Source: Akkermansiaceae bacterium
GTDB taxonomy: Bacteria; Verrucomicrobiota; Verrucomicrobiia; Verrucomicrobiales; Akkermansiaceae
DNA: 52,318 nt
Direction of reading: 5' to 3'
Assembly (NCBI GenBank): GCA_947491475.1
Contig: CANLKN010000014.1
Coordinates: 1-52,318, forward strand
In this document: piece after piece, positions 10,118-20,200 of the stretch
Position numbering within the stretch: position 1 is the stretch's first letter
Layout of the letters: each line of letters begins with the position of its first letter
Made by a program: the position numbers and the translations under genes
The notes under the pieces: model-generated
Database searches by the model: none
What the model was told of the DNA's origin: nothing
The model's input: only the letters and a program-made list of their open reading frames with translations

Positions 10118-13100
10118 TTAATATCCGATAGTCTTTAGTTGCGCGGAAAACACGGCCGGATCGATAACGGTGGGCTTCTCAATAGTGGGTGCGGCGTAGT
10201 TGAGGAGATTGCGGAGCAGAATTTCTGCGACTGGGTCTTTGCCGAGTTGCTCGCGAATGTGCAGGGTATTGAAGACGAAGCGTCCGGCACCGAAAACGTA
10301 GGCTGCGGTCTGAACGTTCGAGGAGTATCCAAACTGCGCGCGAATCCCACCGACCATCAGGTCATCAGGCATTTCCGCTCCGGTGATCCCCCAACCCCCA
10401 ATGGAAATCAGATTTCGGTAGAAGGTGTAATCCATGATCCCGCCAGCCGGCATTCCGGCAAAGATCGGATGCTTCGCTGCGAAAGTATCGCCCCGGAAAT
10501 AGCCATTGGCTTCAATGGATCCCCACGTTCCCTTTTTAGCGAGCGGCAGGAGGCCCAATGGTTGATCGCCCTGCGCAAAAACGGACGGCGATAAAAAAAT
10601 GACCGTCGAACCGGTTGACATCCGCTCGGCAAGTTCACGAAAGGCGGCGAGATCGCCTCCGACGTTTCCTACTAAAATCAGTTCGCGGTGGTCAGGGGTT
10701 GCGGACGAAAAGGGTCGGGTGCGAATATTGTTCGCAGCGAGCCACTCGGCCAACCCATCGTCCTTGCCCCATAACACTACCTCGCTGGCGACAGCCTGCA
10801 TGTCAGCGGGATTGAAAACTTGGAAAGCGATCTCTCCACCCGTGGCCGCAGCACCCCGCTCGAAGTAAACCAGGAATTTGTAGGCACCTGTCGGTCCCGC
10901 GATTGGCACGTCCTTTGAGAACACCGGGCTTACCAGCGGCGGTTCGTTCGTGGCCGACGGTGCGGGGATGTTCACTGTCAACTTCTCCTCGAAGATCCTG
11001 CTACCATCCGGTGCGACGACCTCCACAGTCACCGGATAATCGCCGGGCGACAGCGCATCCAGATTCGACAAGACGGCTTCCAGTTTCACCGTAGAACCGC
11101 TGTAGATATTCATTGGTTCGGCGAAGAGACACCAGCGAACGGGTGCGGTGAGATCGTTCTGCAACTCCACGACAGCGGGTTTGAACTCACGAAAATTGTT
11201 GAGCAGGCCGATTCCGTCGAAATCCGAATCAGGAAGTGCGCAAAAGGTGTAACCCGCCAGGTGCGGATTGGCTCGCAGAGCATTCCCCGCCTCACGTCGC
11301 AATTTTACCATATTCAGTTCGCTGTTGAGGAAGAAATCCTCGGGGCGGGTCCAGATGCGACCGAGATCCCACTTTTTCCAATCAGCCATGAAAGCGTCGA
11401 GTTGGACACGGTAATATCGGGCATCGTCGGCATATTCGGCTCCCATTTGCTCATAGTGCCTGGCAAACTGCGGCAGATTCACCGCACAACCGTTGCCGGT
11501 TTCGGAGAGTAGGATTTTGCGACCATTGGCCCGGATTCCAAGGTCCCGAAGCTGCCGAATTCCCGAAGCGGTGAGCGGCACGCTCGGGTAGAGATGCTGG
11601 TCCGGTTTGATGTCGAATTGGTTGTTGAGCATTGCAACATAGTCGGCATTCCAATTGTTTCCCGCAGGAGGTTTGCCTGGCGCTTCACTGCCCATAAGGT
11701 ATTGCCATTCCACGGCGCCTGGGTTGCTCAATGAGCCCTGACTGAACTGCATGTCGAACCCACCGCTAGCGAGTAAGACGAGGCGCGTATCATCCAGAAA
11801 CTTCACCAACGGCAAAGACTGCACGCCATGGCGAAACTGTGGGCCATCCCACATTTCGTTCATCAGACACCACATGACGATGCTCGGATGGTTGCGATCG
11901 CGGCGAATCACTCCGGAGATGGAATCGTCGAATCGACGCCCGAGTTCCGGCGTCGGGGTCATTCGGGTAGCACCGTAATGCTCCTGCTGCACCAAAATGC
12001 CCATTTCATCAAAGAGGTCCAGATCACGCGCCCGCAAGCCGCCCCAGATGATGCGGATGGTATTGAGTCCCATTGCCTTGGCTGCCACCAGATCGCGTCG
12101 CAGATACCCTTCGTCGGGTGGTAAGCGAAACCCGACGGGATAATGTGGCAGGATCAGCGCTCCCTGTATGTAGATGCGTTTGCCGTTCAGACGAAAAGCG
12201 TCGTTCTCGTAGCGAAAATCCCGAAATCCGCAGCGTGTGGACTTTTCGTCGAAAGATGGCGAACCTTCGACCGCCACAGTGGCGGTGACACGGTAGAGAA
12301 ACGGGTCCTCCAACTGCCAGAGGCGGTGCTGATTCACCTGCAGCTGGGCGCGCACCACGGAATCTCCCGGCGATAGCTCCGGGTTTAATATAATAGTGTC
12401 CAATGTCTCCCCGTTCTGAGCGGGAGCAACGCTGAAGCGAACGAAGCTTTTTACTGGCTTCGATGAAGCGTTGCGGACGTTGACTTCGAGGTCGATCCCT
12501 CCGGTTTTCCAATTCGGTTTGGCGTAAATGTTTTCCACGCGCAGGACAGGAGTTGCGAGCAATTCGACGGAATCCACGATCCCTCCCACGTTGTAAATCT
12601 GACCTGGTGTCACCGGGTAGGTTTTACAGACGTGTGGTGTGGCCTCCAGCGCGATCCCATCGTTTCCCTCTTTCGTAGGATTCAACACTCGCACGGCCAA
12701 ACGGTTGCTTTCACCGGGTTTGACCGAGTCGGTGACGTCAAATTCGAACGGGGCTTCCGCGCCCTCATGCTGGCCAACTCGAACTCCATTCACCCACACT
12801 TCCGCCAGATAATCCACGGCTACAAACCGCAAAATATAACGTCCCTGAGCGTGGGGATTGGAGGGCGCAACAAAGTCTCGCCAATACCATGCGACGCCGT
12901 GGTAATTCGAAAACACGTCCTGAATGATCCACGGCACCTTGGTTTTCTTCGCATCCGGCTGAGGAGCATTGAACCATCCCTGCTCGCGGCCGACGTTCTT
13001 CGGATCGATGGCGATCAGCCAGTCATCGCCATCGAGCGTGGTGACGAGTGTGGGTTGGGAACCGATTGGCGACTCTGCCGGACGACTGGCTGGCTGGGCT

Positions 13101-14677
13101 GCCGCCGCATCGCCGAGCACGGAAAACGCGAGGGTGGCCGGGCTCATATCCCGCACGCCGTTTGGTCCGGTAAGCGTCGGGCGACAGGTCAATCGGTAAA
13201 AACCGGCTGGCAAATCCAGCTTGAAGGTCGAGGCAAATTGGTTTTCCGCATTTAGCTCCAAGCCAGGCACCGGAAAGGATTTGCCGGTACGAGCCACACA
13301 CTCAAATGTTGTGCTGATGGGAGGCCCATCCACGGCACCAAAGCTGACCTTGATAGCGGGAGGATTCGCAGCCTTGAAAATGCGCGATGGTTCCCGGGCA
13401 TCGAGTCGCACGCTGGTGTTGTTGACCAACGCCTCGAACCGCTGCTCTGCCGTGACCTGCGGATTGATGTCAGCCAGCGCGCGATTCCAGATTTTCATGC
13501 CGGAGAGCGCCCCTCGGAAACAGCGGTCTTCCGTCTCGAAGCCGAGGCCCAAGCGGAAGTTCATCGGGCCTTGCACGACAGCGTGCGCGGCGGGCACTGA
13601 ATCTAACAAAACGCCATTCAGGAAAAACTTCAGGTCCTTGGGAGATTTGACAATCGCGACATGCTGCCAGCGTTCGGCGGCGAATTGGATCGGCTTGGTG
13701 GATGTCCAAGCGCCAGCGCCGTTGCCCATCACAAAGGCAAAGCGGTTCGTGTTGCCGCCGTCCTGCTGGAGCACCATGCCGGTGGCTCCGCCACCGTGGT
13801 TGCCCATGATATTCGCGTTGACGGATTGTTGCGCATCCGGTCGCACCCAGCCTTCGATGGTGAATTCTTTCTTTAATTCGGGAAGTGCCGTCCCGGTGTC
13901 CACCCAATCTCCGGTGCCATCAAATACGAGTGCGTTCCTGCCATCGACCGCAGCGAAGACCGGGTTGCCATGCACGATAACTTCCCGGCTCTGACCTGCG
14001 AGATCCTTTGCATCCGTCTCTAACGGAAAATCGAGGAGGACGCGCGGCTTGGCCAACTCCGGGTCGGCGGTTGCGATCCGCACGTCGAGGCCGGTGGCGT
14101 CGTTGCCCGGCCCGTGAGCCGCCCACACGGCAAAATCCAGCGTGTCCTTCGCGGCCATTGAAAGCAATGGCTCGGAAAACTCCACATCGGCACCCGGCGT
14201 TACGTCCCGACCAGGCATCAGGATTTCCTGATCCGGCTTGCCGAGTTGTTTGATGACAAAGCTCGTCGTGCTGGTCACGGGATCAAGTCGCTTGAGCGTG
14301 GCGTTCACCTGATAGATCCCATCGGCTGGCGCGACCCATCGCACATACACCACATCCGCAGGTGCGGCTAATCCCGGGTGCAGAACGACTTCGCCCGCCG
14401 GGACGGAAAATCCCGCTGCGCCCACGGCAGCAGCCGTCGTGTTCTTAGCGATAAACGGGAAAGTCCCGGCTTCCGCAGCCCAGCCATTGAGTCCGGGCAC
14501 CGCGAGGATGTCCTTTGCCGCAGGCAATGGCGCAAGGGTTCTGCCTCCGTAGGTGCTGTATCCGTAGAACCATGGACCACTCGGATTTTTATCCGTGCTG
14601 AAATCCTTTGCGAGATCCCAGGTTTCGGCTGATAGAAGGGAGGGAGCCACTATGACCGCGAGCAGGAGTTTTCTCAT
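10118..14677 (-). CDS. Secreted LamG-GH2 glycoside hydrolase, paralogue 3
   Basis: This 1519-residue secreted enzyme has a signal peptide (MRKLLLAVIVAPSLLSAET), an N-terminal beta-rich domain to about residue 210 (GPWFYGYSTYGG, then a GHGPGNDATGLD-like end), a LamG domain to about 410, a linker and the GH2 core. The acid/base is E941 (IVMWCLMNEMWDG) and the nucleophile E1059 (KILLSETGNG). Its start overlaps the alpha-galactosidase stop by ATGA (14674-14677). The N-terminal and LamG halves are strikingly similar to paralogue 6 at 25024-29658, while the catalytic half is clearly less similar, which points to module exchange or gene conversion. The protein ends in IGY without the final Glu found in most paralogues. 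Confidence 0.88.
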   Translation of the reverse strand: MRKLLLAVIVAPSLLSAETWDLAKDFSTDKNPSGPWFYGYSTYGGRTLAPLPAAKDILAVPGLNGWAAEAGTFPFIAKNTTAAAVGAAGFSVPAGEVVLHPGLAAPADVVYVRWVAPADGIYQVNATLKRLDPVTSTTSFVIKQLGKPDQEILMPGRDVTPGADVEFSEPLLSMAAKDTLDFAVWAAHGPGNDATGLDVRIATADPELAKPRVLLDFPLETDAKDLAGQSREVIVHGNPVFAAVDGRNALVFDGTGDWVDTGTALPELKKEFTIEGWVRPDAQQSVNANIMGNHGGGATGMVLQQDGGNTNRFAFVMGNGAGAWTSTKPIQFAAERWQHVAIVKSPKDLKFFLNGVLLDSVPAAHAVVQGPMNFRLGLGFETEDRCFRGALSGMKIWNRALADINPQVTAEQRFEALVNNTSVRLDAREPSRIFKAANPPAIKVSFGAVDGPPISTTFECVARTGKSFPVPGLELNAENQFASTFKLDLPAGFYRLTCRPTLTGPNGVRDMSPATLAFSVLGDAAAAQPASRPAESPIGSQPTLVTTLDGDDWLIAIDPKNVGREQGWFNAPQPDAKKTKVPWIIQDVFSNYHGVAWYWRDFVAPSNPHAQGRYILRFVAVDYLAEVWVNGVRVGQHEGAEAPFEFDVTDSVKPGESNRLAVRVLNPTKEGNDGIALEATPHVCKTYPVTPGQIYNVGGIVDSVELLATPVLRVENIYAKPNWKTGGIDLEVNVRNASSKPVKSFVRFSVAPAQNGETLDTIILNPELSPGDSVVRAQLQVNQHRLWQLEDPFLYRVTATVAVEGSPSFDEKSTRCGFRDFRYENDAFRLNGKRIYIQGALILPHYPVGFRLPPDEGYLRRDLVAAKAMGLNTIRIIWGGLRARDLDLFDEMGILVQQEHYGATRMTPTPELGRRFDDSISGVIRRDRNHPSIVMWCLMNEMWDGPQFRHGVQSLPLVKFLDDTRLVLLASGGFDMQFSQGSLSNPGAVEWQYLMGSEAPGKPPAGNNWNADYVAMLNNQFDIKPDQHLYPSVPLTASGIRQLRDLGIRANGRKILLSETGNGCAVNLPQFARHYEQMGAEYADDARYYRVQLDAFMADWKKWDLGRIWTRPEDFFLNSELNMVKLRREAGNALRANPHLAGYTFCALPDSDFDGIGLLNNFREFKPAVVELQNDLTAPVRWCLFAEPMNIYSGSTVKLEAVLSNLDALSPGDYPVTVEVVAPDGSRIFEEKLTVNIPAPSATNEPPLVSPVFSKDVPIAGPTGAYKFLVYFERGAAATGGEIAFQVFNPADMQAVASEVVLWGKDDGLAEWLAANNIRTRPFSSATPDHRELILVGNVGGDLAAFRELAERMSTGSTVIFLSPSVFAQGDQPLGLLPLAKKGTWGSIEANGYFRGDTFAAKHPIFAGMPAGGIMDYTFYRNLISIGGWGITGAEMPDDLMVGGIRAQFGYSSNVQTAAYVFGAGRFVFNTLHIREQLGKDPVAEILLRNLLNYAAPTIEKPTVIDPAVFSAQLKTIGY

Positions 14678-17208
14678 GGATGGATCTTTATGTATTCCAG
14701 CACGACCGAGCCGGGCATTTCCGCGATTTCAAGACTCAGCCGCTGGAGTTCGGTGCCTTTCAATTGGAACGGTGCCTCCGGCTTGGAGCCCACCGAGCGG
14801 GTGACTTCGTAGGTGGCTGCGGGATCGATGCTCTTCAGTTCGCACTGAATGGCGGTGAAGGGGGATTTGTGACGGCGGAATCCGATCACAGCTCCTTCGT
14901 GAGTCTCGGGAAGGTGGTATTGCATCACCGTCCAGTCGCGCGGATCGGTGGTGACATCCGATAGCGGATAAAAGTCACCCATGTAATATTTCCGCAGGCG
15001 TTTGCCTTCGACGATCGCGTCGCGAAGTTGCTCGCGCGGATAATCGGCGGGCCGGGTATCCTCGCAGAAGGCGATGCCGCCATTGAACCCGCTGCGGAAA
15101 TGATAGGGGCTGGCTCCCATCTGGCCGCTCACGCTGAATGGCAGGTAGCGGTTGAGTCCGGCGGTCATGACCTGGTTGCGGAGCGCGGCCTCATCGTAGT
15201 CCTTCCGCAGGAGCGGCTCGATGGTGTAGTCGGTGCGCCACAACGTGATGGCGCGGCAAACGGTTTCCAGATCCACGCGCATGCCACCGCTTGCGCAGTT
15301 GTCGATATCCAGCCCGGGATATTCCGCGCGCAGTTCATCCCACATCTGATAGAGTCCCTCGACGTAGCGGATTTCCGATATGCCGACTCGGTCCGGGTTC
15401 TTCCGGTTGGCTGCCTGCCAGAAGGGCAGAGGATCGATGTTGTAGTCGAAGCGGAGAACTTCGATGCCGTATTCCTTGATGGCGGCCTTAAAATAGCGAG
15501 TCATGAATTCCCGCGCATCCGGATTTCCGAGATCATACAAATCGCCAAGTCCACCATGCGGCGTTTCGGTCTTCAGCACCCATTCCGGGTGCTCCCGGTC
15601 AATCGCCGTGCCGGCCACCACGCGCTCGGGTTCGAACCATAGCAGGAATTTGAGGCCCTTCTCATGAACGGCATCTGTCACCGGCTTCAAACCACGAGGA
15701 AAACGCAGCGGATCGCTCACCCGATCAAGCGGGAAACCATAATTTCCAATTCCCGCCGGGAAGCCATCGCGATGCCAATAGGCGTCGAGCCAGAACGCCT
15801 CGAAGCCAAGCCCGTCAAGCGCCGCGAGATGGGAAAGCGTGGAGGCTTCATCGGTGGCATTGAGTTCATAAAACGAAGTGCTGAGATGTGCGATGGGCGG
15901 AAAGACCGGCTTGCCATCGCGCTGCGGAATGATGTGTGCGAGCATCGTGCGGCGGAATTGGTTGTGCGCCTCGTCGGCATTCCCGCCCTGCCAGTAAACC
16001 TGCAGGATGCGCGGGCTGCGGATGCTTTCTCCTGGCTGGAGACTCGCGTGCAGGAATTCCATGCCGGCTTCGATCCGCATGCCGTTCGCAAGGGATGCCA
16101 CCGAGCCGTTCCATTGGCCGGACCAACCGACGGCGGTAATGACACCACCATCACCCCAGTCCACGGTGAAAAACGGACTATCAACTTTCGCTGGGCGTCC
16201 TCCATTAGCACCGAACGCAACTTGCGTGCCGGGCGCGATTTCCTGTTCGATCGGTTGCCATGATCCCGCCTCGTGGTGGCAGCCACGCACACGGCGCAGT
16301 GTCACCGGCTTTCCAAGCGGCGGTGCCAGACTGACATCCACGGCGCGCACTTTTTCGAGAATCGGTGTGGGCTTTGAACCGTTGTTGGAAAAATTGAGCG
16401 TCCAGTCCACACCCGGCGTGTCGCGGTAAATCGTGGCCACGGCCTTGACCACCAGCCCGGTTTCCGGGTCGGCGAAACTCAGAGTCCGGACGGTGCGCGT
16501 CGCGTCCGGCTGTTCGTCCTTGGTTTCACATTTCCATGTGGGCAGCAGTTCGGCAGACGGCTTGCCGCCATAGACAAATGAGAATGGGATTCCTGCAACC
16601 GGGCCGCCCTGTTTGGCCAGTTCGTCCAGCAGCAGTGTGGTGCCATCCTCCAGTTCTACGCGCGGATCGCACCAGTTCGCCTGATCCCAGGAGCGACCAT
16701 CACCGCCGTCATCCACGGTGAGATCGAGCGTCTTCGCGCCGTCCAGCGGCACGTCGATGCTTTGCCGGCTGCCGGGCCGCAGCACGTCGGAGACAAACAC
16801 CTCCTTGTCACCGGCGGCGACGCGGAAACGCACCGAGGCGACCTGCCCGTCCGCGTTCCGGTCCACGCCGATGTCCGCCAGCAAGCGCCGCGCGGGCTTT
16901 TCCAGCGTGACTCGCATCGTTACCTTTGCGTTCAGGCCGAAACCGCGCGTGTAAGTCTTTTCCGCGAGTCTTAGCGGCTGGCCGGTCACCGATTGGTTGA
17001 GCATCATCCGCGCGTTGGCTGGATCGTCGTTATGAATCACCGTCAACTGGTTCCGCTGCACCCAGGCCGACGGGGACGAGAACGCCTGTGCAGCCCAGCG
17101 CGCGTTCAGAGCGCGCGCGTCGATGTCGGCATCAGGCGCGGCCATGGCGTGGCCGCCCAGCGCGGCGAGGATGGTCAGAATTGCTGCTTTGGTTCGTGTG
17201 GTTTTCAT
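14674..17208 (-). CDS. Secreted NPCBM-GH36 family alpha-galactosidase
   Basis: The product is predicted to remove terminal alpha-linked galactose from oligo- or polysaccharides outside the cytoplasm. It has 844 residues with a signal peptide (MKTTRTKAAILTILAALGG). An NPCBM-like domain follows (about residues 45-190; TYTRGFGLNAKVTMR and VDDGGDGRSWDQANW are visible), then a beta-domain and the GH-D clan barrel. Family motifs are LKFLLWFEPERV, LRFDYNIDP with the predicted nucleophile D588, IDNCASGGMRVDLET, and WRTDYTIEP with the predicted acid/base D660. The 72-residue spacing of the two Asp fits GH36. Both ends overlap neighbouring GH2 genes by ATGA (17205-17208 and 14674-14677), so it is coupled to them. 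It is the only enzyme here whose substrate type can be stated with some confidence. Confidence 0.9.
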   Translation of the reverse strand: MKTTRTKAAILTILAALGGHAMAAPDADIDARALNARWAAQAFSSPSAWVQRNQLTVIHNDDPANARMMLNQSVTGQPLRLAEKTYTRGFGLNAKVTMRVTLEKPARRLLADIGVDRNADGQVASVRFRVAAGDKEVFVSDVLRPGSRQSIDVPLDGAKTLDLTVDDGGDGRSWDQANWCDPRVELEDGTTLLLDELAKQGGPVAGIPFSFVYGGKPSAELLPTWKCETKDEQPDATRTVRTLSFADPETGLVVKAVATIYRDTPGVDWTLNFSNNGSKPTPILEKVRAVDVSLAPPLGKPVTLRRVRGCHHEAGSWQPIEQEIAPGTQVAFGANGGRPAKVDSPFFTVDWGDGGVITAVGWSGQWNGSVASLANGMRIEAGMEFLHASLQPGESIRSPRILQVYWQGGNADEAHNQFRRTMLAHIIPQRDGKPVFPPIAHLSTSFYELNATDEASTLSHLAALDGLGFEAFWLDAYWHRDGFPAGIGNYGFPLDRVSDPLRFPRGLKPVTDAVHEKGLKFLLWFEPERVVAGTAIDREHPEWVLKTETPHGGLGDLYDLGNPDAREFMTRYFKAAIKEYGIEVLRFDYNIDPLPFWQAANRKNPDRVGISEIRYVEGLYQMWDELRAEYPGLDIDNCASGGMRVDLETVCRAITLWRTDYTIEPLLRKDYDEAALRNQVMTAGLNRYLPFSVSGQMGASPYHFRSGFNGGIAFCEDTRPADYPREQLRDAIVEGKRLRKYYMGDFYPLSDVTTDPRDWTVMQYHLPETHEGAVIGFRRHKSPFTAIQCELKSIDPAATYEVTRSVGSKPEAPFQLKGTELQRLSLEIAEMPGSVVLEYIKIHP

Positions 17209-20200
17209 TCGTATCCGATCACTTTGAGTTGTTGGTCGAAATCGGCGGGCAATTCGGCCACCGGCTTGTCGATATCGCGCGCGGCGTAGTTGAGCATGTT
17301 GCGCAGCAGGAGCTCCGCGACCGGATCGGTGCCAAGGTTTTCGCGGATCTTCAGCGTGTTGAAGATAAAGCGGCCCGCGCCAAAGTTGTAGGAAGCAGTC
17401 TGGATGACCGAGGCGTAGCCAAACTGCGCGCGGATGGCTGCGGCGATCAGGTCGTCCGGCACAGGAGCGCCCGCGAGGCCATACCCTCCCTGCGGAATGA
17501 TGTTTCGATAGAAGGTATAATCGAGAATGCCCTGCGCGGGGAGTCCGGCAAAGACCGGATGCGGCAGCGCAAACGTATCGCCGCGATAGTAGCCCGCACA
17601 GACATCGATCCAGGTCAGCGGCCCCTTGGTGGCGAGCGGCAGGAACGCCAGGGGCTGGTCGCCACGCGCAAAGACAGCCGGGGACAGGAACACGACCGCA
17701 GACCCGCGGGCCATGCGTTGCGCCAGTTCACGGAAGGCCGCCAAGTCCCCGCCGCCAGTGCCCACCAAAATCAATTCGCGCTGGGCGGGCGCGGCCGACG
17801 AGTATGGACGGGAGCGGATCTTGTGATCGGCAAGCCACTTGGCCAAACCCTCGTCATTGCCCCACAGCACGACTTCCCGATCCACAGCAGGCATGTCAGC
17901 GAGGTTAAAGACGTTGAACGGGATCGCCCCGCCCGTCGCCGCCGCGCCGCGCTCGAACTGGACGAGGAACTTGTATGCGCCGGTCGGGCCGCTCACCGGC
18001 ACTTCACGCGAGAATACCTCCCGCACCAGCGGCGGTTCGCCCGACGTTTTCGGATCGGGCACGTCGAGGGTGATTTTCTCCTCGAGCATCCGTCGGCCAT
18101 CGGGCGCGACGACTTCGATGCGGACCGGATAGCTTCCGGGGCGCAATGCATCGAGGTTCGAGAGGACCGCCTCCAGTTTTAATTTCCCGCCGCTGGAAAT
18201 GTTCACCGGCTCGGCGAACAGGCACCAGCGCACCGGCGCGGTCACATCGTTTTGAAGTTCCACCACGCCGGGCTTGAACTCGCGGAAGTTGTTCAGCAGC
18301 CCGCAGCCGTTGAAATCGGAATCCGGCAGCGCGCAGAATTGATAACCCGCCAGATACGGATTCGCCCGCAGGGCATTGCTGCTCTCGAGGCGCAGTTTGA
18401 CCATGTTGCGCTCGCTGTCGGTGAAGTAATCTTCGGGGCTGGTCCAGATGCGGCCGAGATTCCATTTTTCCCAGTCGCCCATGAACTGCTCAAGCTTGTC
18501 GCGGTAGTAAACCGCATCGTCCGCACCGGCAGCCCCCATCTGCTCATAATGCCGGGCAAGTCGCGGCAGGTTGACGGCACAACCGGCACCACTCTCGCTG
18601 ATCACAATCTTTCGTCCTGGCAATGCGTGCTTGCCCAAGGTGCGCATCAGTTCGATTTGCACGGCGGTAAACGGCACCGGCTGGTAGGGATGGACGTCCG
18701 CTTTGATCGGACCCAGGTTGTTCCACATCGGGCCGCAACCATCGGGATAGTTGAAAGTGGGGCCATCCGGGGACTCGCTCCCCATCAGGCATTGCCAGCC
18801 GGTCGCGCCCGGATTGCTGAGCGACCCTTGGGAAAGCTGCAGGTCGAGGCCGCCGCTGGCAAGCCAGACCAAGCGCGTGTCATCCAAATACTTCACCAGC
18901 GGCAGCGTCTGCACCGCGTGGCTGAACAGGGGGCCGGGCCACTGCTCGTTGAGCAGACACCAAATAACAATACTCGGATGATTGCGATCACGGCGGATGA
19001 CCCCGGAGAACGATGCGTCGAATCGGCGAGGCAGTTCCGGCGATGGGACGATCTGAATGGCCCCGTAATGCTCTTGCTGGACCAAAATGCCCAGTTCATC
19101 GAAAAGATCGAGGTCCCTTGCCCGCAGGCCGCCCCAGATCACGCGAATGGTGTTCAACCCCATTGCCTTCGCCGCCACAAGGTCGCGCCGCAGATAGTCT
19201 TCGCGCGGCGGAAGACGAAAGCCGACCGGGTAATGCGGCAGGAGGACCACGCCCTGCATATAAATGCGTTTGCCATTCAGGCGGAAGGCGTCGTTCTCGT
19301 AGCGGAAGTCCCGGAAGCCGCAGCGGGTGGTCTTCTCATCGACTGACGGAGATCCGGCCACTCCGGCTTGGGCGGCGACGCGGTAGAGAAAAGGATCCTC
19401 CAAGTCCCACAGCCGGGGCTGGGCGACGACCAGCGAGGCGCGCACCACCGTGTCGCCCGGCGGCAACTCCTGTGTGAGCAGGGCGACATTGAGCGTCTCG
19501 CCACTGTTGGCCGACCCGACGGCAAAACGCACAGCGGTCGGGAGCGGTTTGTTTCCGGCATTGCGGAGGCTGGCCTCAATCTGAATGCGCCCGGTTTTCC
19601 AATCGGGCTTCACATACAGGTTTTCCACCCGCACCACGGGCGTTGCCAGCAGTTCAACCGTGTCCACGATGCCACCGACATTGTAGGTCTTCCCTGGCGT
19701 GATGGGGGAGAACCTCAAATTGTTAGGAATTTCACTCCGTTTGATGCCATCCACGCCATCTTCCGTAGGGTTGAGCACGCGGACGGCAAGTCGATTGGTC
19801 ATGCCGGGCTTGAGCGCATCCGTCACGTCGAACTCAAAGGGATCCTCGGAGCCTTCGTGCTGGCCGATGCGCACGCCGTTGACCCACACCTCGGCCAGAT
19901 GATCCACCGCCCAAAAGCGCAGGACAAAACGCCCTTGGTCATGCGGGTTGGCCGGCGCTGTGAACTCCTTCCAATACCATGCCACGCCATGATAATTCGG
20001 AAAGACATCCTGGATGATCCACGGCACCTTGGTCGGCTTGGCCTCGGGACGCGGGGCGTTGAACCACTGCTCCGTGCGGCCAATATTATTGGGATCGGTA
20101 GCGAGCAGCCACCCTTCGCCATCGAGCGATGTCACGAGCGTCGGCTGCGCTCCGAGCGTTGCCGTCTTGGGCGCGGGCACAGCCAATGGTTCCCCGCCGT